The translations under genes and the position numbers were made by a program. This document shows positions 7,135 to 13,661 of a stretch of DNA of 19,048 nucleotides, piece by piece (the first letter of the stretch is position 1; each line of letters opens with the position of its first letter). This DNA is from CBDFGT01 sp965247225 (GTDB lineage Bacteria; Pseudomonadota; Alphaproteobacteria; Rhizobiales; Rhizobiaceae): assembly GCA_965247225.1 (NCBI GenBank), contig CBDFGT010000028.1, positions 1 through 19,048 of the forward strand, read 5' to 3'. Below the pieces are notes generated by a model. It was not told the DNA's origin. It made no database searches and saw only the letters and a program-made list of their open reading frames with translations.

Positions 7135-7139
7135 TGCGT
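7123..7139 (+). repeat. Direct repeat, copy 1, at the betC / TPR-gene junction
   Basis: AGGGGTGAATGATGCGT matches AGGAGTGAATGATGCGT at 7924-7940 in 16 of 17 positions; 13 are identical in a row. The repeat contains an SD, two overlapping TGA codons in different frames, and the ATGATGCGT start. The two copies are exactly 801 bp apart, a multiple of three. Confidence 0.85.
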
Positions 7140-7931
7140 AAAGGCAAACTGGTCAATGATGTTTTCGGTCCTTCCATTGAGGGGCCTGCGGATGCCATTG
7201 TTAACGATGCATGGGAAGCGGAGACACCGGCCCAAAGGGTCAAGCTGGCCCGCAAGGCCCTGTCCATCGACATCAACGCGATTGACGCCTATAATATTCT
7301 GGGGATTCACGCCCCGACGGTGGCTGAAAAAATTGCCCTTTTTCGAGAGGCTGAAAAAATTGGTGAAAGCCTTTTTGCGCCTTTGCTGGACGATGGCGAC
7401 ATGGAATGGTGGGGCTTTCTGGGAACCCGGCCCTGGATGCGGGCACGGCAAAATCTTGGAATTGCCCTGCTGGATGCAGGCGATTCCGAAGAAGCCATAG
7501 CGGTTTTCAAATCATTGATCGCACTGAATCCAAATGACAATCAGGGCGTTCGTTACATTTTGCTGCGCCTTCTGGCCCAGACAGGACACTATGACGACTG
7601 CAAGATCCTGGTCGACAATTACGCGGGCGATTCCATGATAGAGTTTCCCGCAACGAAGCTTTTGATCGAACTGGCCAGGCCCAAACCACGCAAGAGTTTG
7701 GATACGCTGCTCTACGAGATCAACACCAGCAATCCGCATTTCCTGAAAGCCCTGAAAAAGGCTGCCGTTACGCAAAAATGGCCCCAGCCATCCAGGTCCG
7801 CATATATCTCCATGGGCAGTCCGGACCAGGCCAATTCCTGTGTGTGTGAGTTCCGGGAGGCATGGACCCGCATTCCCGGCATACTGGAGCGTTTTCTGGC
7901 AATGCCGGAAATCCAGGCAATCCAGGAGTGA
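7134..7931 (+). CDS. TPR protein, ST7-like, inserted between betC and betB
   Basis: A 265-codon soluble protein with helical TPR-type repeats. TRPWMRARQNLGIALLDAG, then EEAIAVFKSLIALNPNDNQG and RYILLRLLAQTGHYDDC are two clear TPR-like units (about residues 100-160). The C-terminal NPHFLKALKK ... EFREAWTRIPGILERFL resembles the tail of bacterial proteins annotated ST7-like TPR. Start 7134 is preferred over 7131 because AGGGG is 6 nt away. The start overlaps the betC stop (TGATG) and its own stop lies 3 nt before the betB start, so it is built into the operon. It lies between a 17-bp near-perfect direct repeat. I know of no role for it in choline metabolism; a protein-protein interaction role is likely from the fold only. 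Confidence 0.8.
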   Translation: MRKGKLVNDVFGPSIEGPADAIVNDAWEAETPAQRVKLARKALSIDINAIDAYNILGIHAPTVAEKIALFREAEKIGESLFAPLLDDGDMEWWGFLGTRPWMRARQNLGIALLDAGDSEEAIAVFKSLIALNPNDNQGVRYILLRLLAQTGHYDDCKILVDNYAGDSMIEFPATKLLIELARPKPRKSLDTLLYEINTSNPHFLKALKKAAVTQKWPQPSRSAYISMGSPDQANSCVCEFREAWTRIPGILERFLAMPEIQAIQE

Positions 7932-7940
7932 ATGATGCGT
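7924..7940 (+). repeat. Direct repeat, copy 2, at the TPR-gene / betB junction
   Basis: AGGAGTGAATGATGCGT, 16 of 17 identical to copy 1 at 7123-7139. Here the TGA at 7929 ends the TPR gene and ATG 7935 starts the betB remnant with AGGAG 6 nt upstream. Recombination between the copies would remove the TPR gene and place betB directly behind betC. Confidence 0.85.
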
Positions 7941-8225
7941 GCACAACCCGAAGCCTCCCGCCTTGTCGACGGGGGCCATGGCACCGCAGCCGGTTTTTCG
8001 GCAGGGATGTTTCCTGCCGGTCTGGCGTGTGTGCGCCGCGTGGCCGACCGGCCGGACGCAGGCAGCCTGTGGATCAATGGCTGTCATCCCTGCCCTGTGG
8101 ACATTCCGTTTGGCGGCCCGAAGCAATCCGGCTTTGGCCGCGAAAATTCGCTGGCGGCACTGGAATATTATACAGAATTAGAGACTGTGTATGTGGCCAT
8201 GGGGCCGGTGCAGAGTCCGTATTGA
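7935..8225 (+). pseudogene. betB: Betaine aldehyde dehydrogenase reduced by a large in-frame internal deletion
   Basis: The 96-codon frame fuses the two ends of BetB. It opens with MRAQPEASRLVDG, the usual rhizobial BetB N-terminus, then passes after about residue 14-16 directly into the C-terminal region: AAGFSAGMFPAGLACVRRV, AGSLWINGCHPCPVDIPFGG, KQSGFGRENSLAALEYY and VYVAMGPVQSPY. Full BetB is close to 490 residues, so roughly 390 codons are missing, including the NAD-binding domain and the catalytic Glu and Cys. The join is in frame and the start, SD and stop are intact, so a short peptide could still be made, carrying part of the oligomerisation domain. It cannot be an aldehyde dehydrogenase. 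The deletion may be in the strain or, less likely, an assembly artefact. Confidence 0.88.
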
Positions 8226-8247
8226 GTCTTGTGCTTCATTCCCCTCT

Positions 8248-8277
8248 TTGCCCTTCGACAGGCTCAGGAGGAGATGT
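8248..8277 (+). repeat. Dispersed GC-rich intergenic repeat (half element)
   Basis: TTGCCCTTCGACA-GCTCAGG-GGAGATGT recurs at 13500-13530 with one substitution and one indel region. It resembles the scattered palindromic repeats common between genes of alphaproteobacteria. It lies just after the betB remnant, before the toxin-antitoxin pair. Confidence 0.6.
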
Positions 8278-8305
8278 GTTCACCCGGCTACCATGCCTTT
8301 CAAGC

Positions 8306-8334
8306 TTGATTTTATATCTTTGAATATATATTTT
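8306..8334 (+). promoter_or_regulatory. Possible promoter/operator of the toxin-antitoxin pair
   Basis: TTGATT (8306-8311), a 17-bp spacer and TATTTT (8329-8334) form a weak sigma70-like promoter in a short AT-rich stretch. The 10-bp palindrome AATATATATT overlaps the -10 region, as expected for an autoregulatory operator. GGAG and the toxin ATG follow directly. Confidence 0.35.
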
Positions 8335-8344
8335 GGAGTGTATA

Positions 8345-8704
8345 ATGTCATATGACGTGAAATTCCATCCCAGCTTCATTCCGGAATGGAAAGCGCCGGA
8401 AATGGGTTTGAAAGAACTGGTTGGCGAGGTTTTGGACCACCTTGAAGACGATGGCCCGTTCCTGGGTCGCCCTGATGTGGATACGCTTTCGGGTTCCGGC
8501 CACGCCCATATGAAAGGGATCAGAGTTAAGTTTGTAAAGCCGGTGTGGCGTTTCGCCTTTGCCTTCGACCCTGAACAGACCGCCGTCATACTTTGTGGCG
8601 GGGAGAAGCAAGGCAAGAGCCAGGAACTCTTTTGCAAGCAACTCATAAACAAGGCTGACTCGCGTTTCAATTCATGGCTGAAGGAGAAAAAAGATGAACA
8701 ATGA
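8345..8704 (+). CDS. RelE-superfamily (Gp49-like/HigB-type) toxin
   Basis: A 119-codon small basic protein of the phage-derived Gp49-like / HigB toxin family (RelE superfamily mRNA interferase). Typical features are MSYDVKFHPSF at the start, the LRF-like block GIRVKFVKPVWRFAFAFDP, and AVILCGGEKQGKS followed by a KADSRFNSWLKEKK tail. GGAG lies 6 nt before ATG 8345, so the slightly longer reading from TTG 8333 is rejected. It overlaps the following XRE antitoxin gene by 11 nt, the toxin-first order of HigBA-type modules. The pair interrupts the bet locus between the betB remnant and betA and probably has its own promoter. Confidence 0.82.
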   Translation: MSYDVKFHPSFIPEWKAPEMGLKELVGEVLDHLEDDGPFLGRPDVDTLSGSGHAHMKGIRVKFVKPVWRFAFAFDPEQTAVILCGGEKQGKSQELFCKQLINKADSRFNSWLKEKKDEQ

Positions 8705-9023
8705 CTGGAAGACGCTGCGCGCCGAACTCCCGCAAGACGTTCGTTCGCGCCTCGACGAAACGCGCGAAGTGCGTCGCCTGGGCAAGGCTCTGGCGGAGAT
8801 GCGCAAAGCGATGAACGCAACACAGCAGGACGTTGCTGCGCGCGCTTCCATGACGCAGAACACCGTTTCCAAGATCGAGAGGGCTGACGATGTCCTGCTT
8901 TCCTCAGTCGTGCGCTACATGCACTCCATCGGAGGTGGTGTTGAGCTTGTCTTGAAGACAGCTGATGGCAATGCGACGCGGATAGACTTCGATCCCGAGA
9001 TCCATGTGAAGCAGACCGCATAA
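8694..9023 (+). CDS. XRE-family HTH antitoxin
   Basis: A 109-codon protein with a Cro/C1-type helix-turn-helix: LAEMRKAMNATQQDVAAR followed by ASMTQNTVSKIERADD (about residues 33-66), then a short region VELVLKTADGNATRIDFDP typical of antitoxins paired with Gp49-like toxins. GGAG in AAGGAGAAAAAAG precedes the ATG, and the start overlaps the toxin stop by 11 nt, indicating coupling. It should bind its toxin and repress the module's promoter. It is the second gene of the pair that separates the betB remnant from betA. Confidence 0.85.
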   Translation: MNNDWKTLRAELPQDVRSRLDETREVRRLGKALAEMRKAMNATQQDVAARASMTQNTVSKIERADDVLLSSVVRYMHSIGGGVELVLKTADGNATRIDFDPEIHVKQTA

Positions 9024-9131
9024 CCGCAAGGTCGCGCATCATCACGCGCTGGTGGCAGCTGCTGCCCAAGCCCGGAAAACCCGCATTGCTTTGGCCATCT
9101 GAAATCACGCATCCTTTTCTTTCAAAAAGAC

Positions 9132-9152
9132 CCCTCCCCACAAGGGGGAGGG
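9132..9152. repeat. GC-rich hairpin repeat upstream of betA
   Basis: CCCTCCCC and GGGGAGGG form a perfect 8-bp stem around ACAAG. The same core (CCCCC-ACAA-GGGGGG) occurs at 13404-13418. It lies between the antitoxin stop and the betA start and could end transcription from the toxin-antitoxin pair or merely be a dispersed repeat. Confidence 0.5.
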
Positions 9153-9205
9153 CGTGCTTCCCCGCCCTTTGCACCTTCAACACCCAAGCCGGAAAGTTTA
9201 AACCC

Positions 9206-10855
9206 ATGCAGGCAGATTTTATCATTATCGGTTCGGGTTCGGCAGGATCGGCGCTGGCATGCCGACTTTCCGAAGACCCGAAAAATACGGTTCTGGTGCT
9301 GGAATATGGCGGAACGGATATCGGTCCGCTGATCCAGATGCCGGCAGCACTCGCCTATCCGATGAGCCTTGACATGTATAACTGGGGCTATCTGGCCGAG
9401 CCGGAACCGGCGCTCAACAATCGCCGGATCACGGCCCCGCGCGGCAAGGTGATCGGCGGCTCGTCCTCGATCAACGGCATGGTCTATGTGCGCGGCCATG
9501 CGGAAGACTATAACCGCTGGGAAGACCTGGGCGCGCAGGGCTGGGCTTACGCAGATGTGCTGCCCTATTTCAGGCGGATGGAACATTCGCACGGCGGACA
9601 GGCCGGCTGGCGCGGCACGGACGGCCCGCTGCATGTGCGCAGGCCGGAGGCGAAAAACCCGCTGTTCCGCGCCTTTATCGACGCAGGCCGACAGGCCGGT
9701 TTCGAGGTGACAGAGGATTACAACGGCGAGAAGCAGGAAGGCTTTTCGGTGATGGAACAGACGACGCATCAGGGCCGTCGCTGGTCTGCCGCCACAGCCT
9801 ATCTGAAACCGGCCCTGAAACGGCCCAATGTGGATCTGGTCAGATGCCTGGCGCGGCGGGTGATCCTCGAGAATGGCCGGGCAACCGGCGTGGAGATCGA
9901 GCGCGGCGGCAGGATCGAAATCATCAAGGCCAACCGCGAGGTGATTGTTTCGGCCTCGGCCTTCAACTCGCCCAAGCTTTTGCTGCAATCGGGCATTGGC
10001 CCGGCGGCGGAGCTGAAGGCTTTTGGAATTGATGTGGCGGCGGATCGTCCGGGCGTGGGCAAGAACCTGCAGGACCATATGGAATTTTACATGCAGCAGG
10101 TCTGCACCCAGCCGGTTACGCTCTATTCCAAGCTCAACCTGTTTTCCAAGGCGCTGATCGGGGCGGAATGGCTGTTTTTCAAGACCGGGATCGGCACATC
10201 CAACCAGTTTGAGGCCTCGGCCTTCCTGCGCTCGGCTCCGGGCGTAAAATGGCCGGATATCCAGTATCATTTCCTGCCGATTGCCATCAGCTATGATGGC
10301 AAGGCCGCGGCCAAAAGCCATGGATTCCAGGTGCATGTGGGCTATAATCTCTCCAAGTCGCGTGGTGAGGTGACGCTGAAATCCAGCGATCCGAAAGAGG
10401 CACCGCGCATCCGCTTCAATTATATGAGCCATGAGGAAGACTGGATCAAATTCCGCCATGCCGTGCGGCTGACGCGCGAAATTTTCGGGCAGCAGGCGTT
10501 TGATGCCTATCGCGGCCCGGAAATCCAGCCGGGTGCCGCCGTGCAGACGGACGATGAGATTGACGCCTTCCTGCGCGAACATCTGGAAAGCGCCTATCAC
10601 CCGTGCGGCACCTGCCGGATGGGCCGGGCCGACGACAGGATGGCCGTGGTGGACCCGGACACGAAAGTGATCGGTGTGGAGGGGTTGCGCGTGGCCGACT
10701 CATCCATCTTCCCGCATGTGACCAATGGCAATCTCAATGGCCCGTCTATCATGACCGGCGAGAAGGCCGCCGACCATATTTTGGGCAAGCAACGCCTTGC
10801 CCGCAGCAACCAGGAACCGTGGATCAACCCAAGGTGGGAAACGAGCGACCGGTGA
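9206..10855 (+). CDS. betA: Choline dehydrogenase
   Basis: A 549-codon GMC-family flavoprotein that oxidises choline to betaine aldehyde and can, in characterised homologues, carry on to glycine betaine. FAD-binding IIGSGSAGSALACRLSE is at the N-terminus (Gly9-x-Gly11-x2-Gly14); GMC signature 1 is PRGKVIGGSSSINGMVYVRG, signature 2 is SASAFNSPKLLLQSGIG, and the active-site regions HPCGTCRMG and NGNLNGPSIMTGEKAADHI are near the C-terminus. The open frame extends 40 codons upstream, but ATG 9206 gives the family's start (MQADFIIIGSGSAG) and length. GGAAAG stands 9 nt upstream. It is intact, although the gene before it (betB) is deleted and a toxin-antitoxin pair separates it from betC. Its last codons and 3' flank are duplicated at 13275-13350. 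Confidence 0.94.
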   Translation: MQADFIIIGSGSAGSALACRLSEDPKNTVLVLEYGGTDIGPLIQMPAALAYPMSLDMYNWGYLAEPEPALNNRRITAPRGKVIGGSSSINGMVYVRGHAEDYNRWEDLGAQGWAYADVLPYFRRMEHSHGGQAGWRGTDGPLHVRRPEAKNPLFRAFIDAGRQAGFEVTEDYNGEKQEGFSVMEQTTHQGRRWSAATAYLKPALKRPNVDLVRCLARRVILENGRATGVEIERGGRIEIIKANREVIVSASAFNSPKLLLQSGIGPAAELKAFGIDVAADRPGVGKNLQDHMEFYMQQVCTQPVTLYSKLNLFSKALIGAEWLFFKTGIGTSNQFEASAFLRSAPGVKWPDIQYHFLPIAISYDGKAAAKSHGFQVHVGYNLSKSRGEVTLKSSDPKEAPRIRFNYMSHEEDWIKFRHAVRLTREIFGQQAFDAYRGPEIQPGAAVQTDDEIDAFLREHLESAYHPCGTCRMGRADDRMAVVDPDTKVIGVEGLRVADSSIFPHVTNGNLNGPSIMTGEKAADHILGKQRLARSNQEPWINPRWETSDR

Positions 10856-11146
10856 TGTGGGGTTGGGCAAGGTAATGGTGTGATAGCTTAGAGACCGCAA
10901 AGATTTAGGTTGGTTTGTATCACAACGAAACTCGATTGACCTTGTCCCCTCCGTCGATGTGACATCAGTTCAGGCTTTAAAAACAACGTTGGCAGTTGCC
11001 CTTTGGCTCCAGAGAATACTCTGGTTTCACAGATCCAAGGGTACTCCAAGTAGGTAATTTTTGTCTTTCTATCATCTGGATAGTGAGTCCTTGGTTCAAA
11101 GGCCTTAATTAGGATAATCTCATTTGTGGTAACTGATGGAAGGCGA
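10856..11146. other. Noncoding left end of accessory segment B
   Basis: After betA, the first 21 bp are shared with the duplicate at 13350; beyond about 10880 the sequence is more AT-rich and unrelated. One plus-strand frame is open from about 10893 to 11056 but has no ATG and no recognisable protein features. I see no gene, terminator or repeat that I can support here. Confidence 0.4.
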
Positions 11147-11423
11147 TTAGCTTGCGTAGTTCCGTGTTACAAAATCACGGAACGACCGCATCATTTCATT
11201 TGCCGTGACCTGATCGCCAACGATGAGAGCTTTGACGTACTCGTTGGCCTCATTGCGACCTACTATATAATTCGTGTGGAACGCATGACCCGAATTACCT
11301 ACTTCGATTACCCCCTCTACAATTTTGATTCCGTAGCCCGGCACCATCTTGTCCAATGCGGCTGCCATGATCGCAGCTACAGTCACTTGATCTGGCAAAT
11401 TTCCTTTATAGACCACATTTGTA
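11147..11423 (-). pseudogene. 3' part of an unknown gene interrupted by the IS256-family element
   Basis: This minus-strand frame (VVYKGNLPDQVTVAAI ... FRDFVTRNYAS, TAA at 11147) has no proper start of its own. Joined to 12845-12998 after removing the IS and one copy of CATTTGTA, it reads without a break: LTVHATN-VVYKGNLPDQ. The combined gene is 140 codons. The protein is small, alpha/beta-like and soluble; I do not recognise the family. Confidence 0.82.
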
Positions 11424-12844
11424 GGTCATGTCCCGAGGCGTGGTGTAGGTTGCATCGTGTTCACGCGGTTTCCCGGCATTGCCGGTTGTGTCAGTTTGCC
11501 ACGGCTGGCAAGCTGGTGACGGGATTATTGCTCAATGGAGCCATGGTTTCAAGTGTCATATATCTTGCCCGTTGCACAGCCCATTCGTCGTTCTGCTCCA
11601 GCAGCAAAGCGCCCACAAGGCGGATGATGGCGGCCTCGTTGGGGAATATACCGACGACATCGGTTCGCCGCTTGATCTCGCCGTTTAGCCGTTCAATCGG
11701 ATTGTTCGAGCGCAGCTTGGCCCGGTGCTCCTTTGGAAAGCTCATATAGGCCAGGACATCCTCTTCAGCATCATCCATCAGCTTTGCCAGTTTGGGCACG
11801 GAGCTGCGCATCTGGTCTGCCACCCTGCGCCATTGTGTTTTCGCCTCCTTTGCATCGTCCTGCGCGAATGCCGTGGCGATATAGGCCGAGACAACCCGGC
11901 GGCCGCTTTTGCCTGCATGGGCCAGCGCATTGCGCATAAAATGCACGCAGCAGCGCTGCCATGTGGCGCTAAAGACCCGTTCAACGGCAGCCCGGATCCC
12001 CTCATGCGCATCCGAAATCACCAGCTTGACACCGCGCAGGCCCCGGCGTGCAAGCTTGCGCAGAAACTCTGTCCAGAAGGTCGCCGCTTCCGAAGCGCCA
12101 ATATCCAGCCCCAGAACCTCGCGCCGCCCGTCGGCATTGACGCCGATGGCCAGAATGGCGGCAACCGGGACAATCCGGCCTTCCTGCCGCACCTTCACAT
12201 AGGTGGCATCAATCCACAGATAGGGCCAGTTTCCCTCAATTGGCCTGTCGAGAAAGGTGTTCACCCGGCCATCAATATCCTCGCAGAGCCGCGAGACCTG
12301 ACTCTTGGAAATACCGCTACCGCCCATCGCCTTGACCAGATCATCGACCGAGCGCGTCGAAATGCCCTGCACATAGGCCTCCTGAATAACGGCGACCAGC
12401 GCCTTCTCCGCCATCCGGCGCGGCTCCAGAAAGCTTGGGAAATAGCTGCCCTTGCGCAGTTTGGGGATGCGAAGCTCCACGGTTCCGGCCCGCGTCTCCC
12501 AATCCCGGTCCCGATACCCGTTGCGTTGGGCAAGCCTCGCCGGGCTCTTCTCGCCATGGGCCGCACCGGCCAGGCTACCCACTTCCAGCGCCATCAACCG
12601 GTTTGCTGCAAAGGCGATCATCTCTTTCAAAAAATTGCTGTCGCCGGTCTGTTCCAGAAGGGCGTGGAGGTCCATAATGTCTGTGGTCATCGGTTGTTTC
12701 CTTGTCGGTTCGGGTTTTGCAACCAAACTCTGACAGAAAACCGGTGACCACCGCCCTAACGCCGCTTGTCCTGCAGCGCTGGATGAGGGCGCGCACAAGC
12801 GGCGAAAGGCCTATGCAACCTACACCACGGGATGGGACGTGACC
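11424..12844 (-). mobile_element. Complete IS256-family insertion sequence, 1421 bp
   Basis: Terminal inverted repeats are GGTCATGTCCC-4nt-CGTGGTGTAGGTTGCAT at 11424-11455 and the matching GGTCACGTCCC version at 12813-12844 (27 of 32 positions by eye). The element is bounded by an 8-bp direct repeat CATTTGTA at 11416-11423 and 12845-12852, the duplication size of this family. It contains a single full-length transposase gene and interrupts a 140-codon gene. Intact ends, perfect duplication and intact transposase point to recent insertion and possible mobility. Confidence 0.94.
11491..12690 (-). CDS. IS256-family transposase
   Basis: A 399-codon mutator-type DDE transposase. Catalytic residues are Asp161 (YLWIDATYVKVR), Asp227 (LVISDAHEGIRAA) and Glu333 (SNNPIERLNGEIKRR), with the family block WQRCCVHFMRNALAH between the second and third. 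ATG 12690 is chosen: AAGGAAAC lies about 8 nt upstream and the length fits the family, whereas the frame open to 12798 would run into the terminal repeat region. The gene is undamaged. It occupies most of the 1421-bp element and is transcribed in the same direction as the gene it interrupts. Confidence 0.93.
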   Translation of the reverse strand: MTTDIMDLHALLEQTGDSNFLKEMIAFAANRLMALEVGSLAGAAHGEKSPARLAQRNGYRDRDWETRAGTVELRIPKLRKGSYFPSFLEPRRMAEKALVAVIQEAYVQGISTRSVDDLVKAMGGSGISKSQVSRLCEDIDGRVNTFLDRPIEGNWPYLWIDATYVKVRQEGRIVPVAAILAIGVNADGRREVLGLDIGASEAATFWTEFLRKLARRGLRGVKLVISDAHEGIRAAVERVFSATWQRCCVHFMRNALAHAGKSGRRVVSAYIATAFAQDDAKEAKTQWRRVADQMRSSVPKLAKLMDDAEEDVLAYMSFPKEHRAKLRSNNPIERLNGEIKRRTDVVGIFPNEAAIIRLVGALLLEQNDEWAVQRARYMTLETMAPLSNNPVTSLPAVAN

Positions 12845-12998
12845 CATTTGTAGCATGTACGGTTAGTACTTGAAGGAATGCGGCCACATATGCATCGCCA
12901 AATACTTGATTGGGCACCTGCATTCCCGCAAACATTGTTAGCATGTACTGCGCAGCGTCCCGAACTGCTGCATCTTTCTTCCCAAATCCAAAGACCAT
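12845..12998 (-). pseudogene. 5' part of the unknown gene interrupted by the IS256-family element
   Basis: Starts MVFGFGKKDAAVRDAAQYML and continues through VFGDAYVAAFLQVLTVHATN to the target duplication. ATG 12998 is preferred because GGGGAG stands 10 nt upstream; earlier in-frame starts (ATG 13016, TTG 13070) have poor SD sequences. The frame passes into the IS and would give a chimeric tail. The rest of the gene is at 11147-11423. Immediately upstream on the same strand is the truncated gene fragment at 13094-13276, so the two may have formed an operon. Confidence 0.78.
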
Positions 12999-13093
12999 AA
13001 TTGACCAACTCCCCATTTTCGCGACTAAACGCCTGACTACCAAACCTCTTACCCAGGCATGTAAATTCAAATACCACTAGTACAAACCAATTT

Positions 13094-13276
13094 TTAAATA
13101 CTTTGTTTTTTTACAAGTGAATCATAACAGATTGATTCTTCATTTTTATTCGTAGATATTTTAACATACTCTGTAGCCCAATTATGCGCTGATCCCTCAT
13201 CGAGACTTTCAGCGATTGTATCAAGATCCTTCCGGGAATAAAGTACATCGATTTTTTGGGAAAAGGCGACTGGCCC
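13094..13276 (-). pseudogene. 5'-truncated gene fragment at the border of accessory segment B
   Basis: The minus strand encodes 60 codons ending in TAA at 13094: QKIDVLYSRKDLDTIAESLD, then EGSAHNWATEYVKISTNK and YDSLVKKQSI. Composition looks like a real soluble protein, with no start codon in the frame. The frame opens at 13276, after a TGA at 13277-13279, which coincides with the first base of the betA 3'-end duplicate at 13275. The 5' part of the gene was therefore probably lost at that recombination border. Family not recognised. Another minus-strand frame over the same bases (13111-13344) has an ATG but reads through the betA duplicate and is less protein-like. Confidence 0.55.
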
Positions 13277-13350
13277 TCAGGAACCAGGAACCGTGGATCA
13301 ACCCAAGATGGTAAACAAGCAACCGGTGAGGAAGGGTTGGGCAAGGTAAT
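13275..13350 (+). pseudogene. betA: Duplicate of the betA 3' end
   Basis: Aligns without gaps to 10801-10876, at a constant offset of 2474 bp; by eye 67 of 76 positions match (88%). It encodes NQEPWINPRW, as in BetA, then an in-frame TAA and the remains of the final TSDR codons, and includes the 3' flank GGTTGGGCAAGGTAAT. No other betA sequence is adjacent. It probably marks the displaced original betA end. Confidence 0.85.
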
Positions 13351-13377
13351 CGAGTGAATATTTTATTGCGTGGATTA

Positions 13378-13550
13378 CCCCCCTCTGTCACGTCGTGACA
13401 TCTCCCCCACAAGGGGGGAGATTGGCTGTTGCACGTTCCATAGATATCATAACCCTCTGTTTTCACTGAGGGAAGACCAGAAATGAACAATCTCCACCCT
13501 TGCCCTTCGACATGCTCAGGGGGGAGATGTCACGAAGTGACAGAGGGGGG
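13378..13550. repeat. Large imperfect palindromic repeat element
   Basis: Two GC-rich arms face each other: CCCCCC-TCTGTCAC at 13378 onward (to 13408) and its complement at 13519-13550, each with an inner small palindrome (GTCACG-T-CGTGAC; GTCAC-GAA-GTGAC). Matching continues inward (GGGGGGAGATTG at 13413-13424 against CAATCTCCACCC at about 13488-13499), interrupted by a CCTTCGACATGCTCAGG insert shared with 8248-8277. The centre is about 60 bp of unique sequence. No coding frame. This has the form of a dispersed intergenic palindrome or MITE-like element; target duplications were not identified. Confidence 0.65.
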
Positions 13551-13661
13551 TGTTTGTTCACCGAATTAACCTGCCTGTTCCTCTTCATAGCATTGCTGTA
13601 ATGTATTTTTTAAACTACAAATTGACATAGACGAATTATAGCCGACGGAAAAGTTTCAGAC

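Noticed and set aside
8236..9225. A 329-codon open frame on the minus strand spanning the toxin-antitoxin genes
   Set aside because: Antisense to both TA genes and running through dispersed repeats; Ser/Pro/Arg-rich composition typical of non-coding frames.
9122..10600. A 492-codon open frame on the minus strand
   Set aside because: Antisense to betA; no recognisable protein features.
10893..11056. An open plus-strand frame after betA
   Set aside because: No start codon, no SD and no protein-like motif; probably chance.
11725..12747. A 340-codon open frame on the plus strand
   Set aside because: Antisense shadow of the IS256 transposase gene with its complete DDE residues.
13111..13344. 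A 77-codon minus-strand frame with an ATG start
   Set aside because: Its first part is the reverse complement of the betA duplicate; the overlapping frame ending at 13094 is more protein-like.
13378..13550. Possible CRISPR-like repeat pair
   Set aside because: The two arms are inverted rather than direct, there are only two, and the pattern matches dispersed intergenic palindromes.
13621..13640. TTGACA and ATTATAG as a promoter of the orphan antitoxin gene
   Set aside because: The spacing between the hexamers is far shorter than the 16-18 bp needed.
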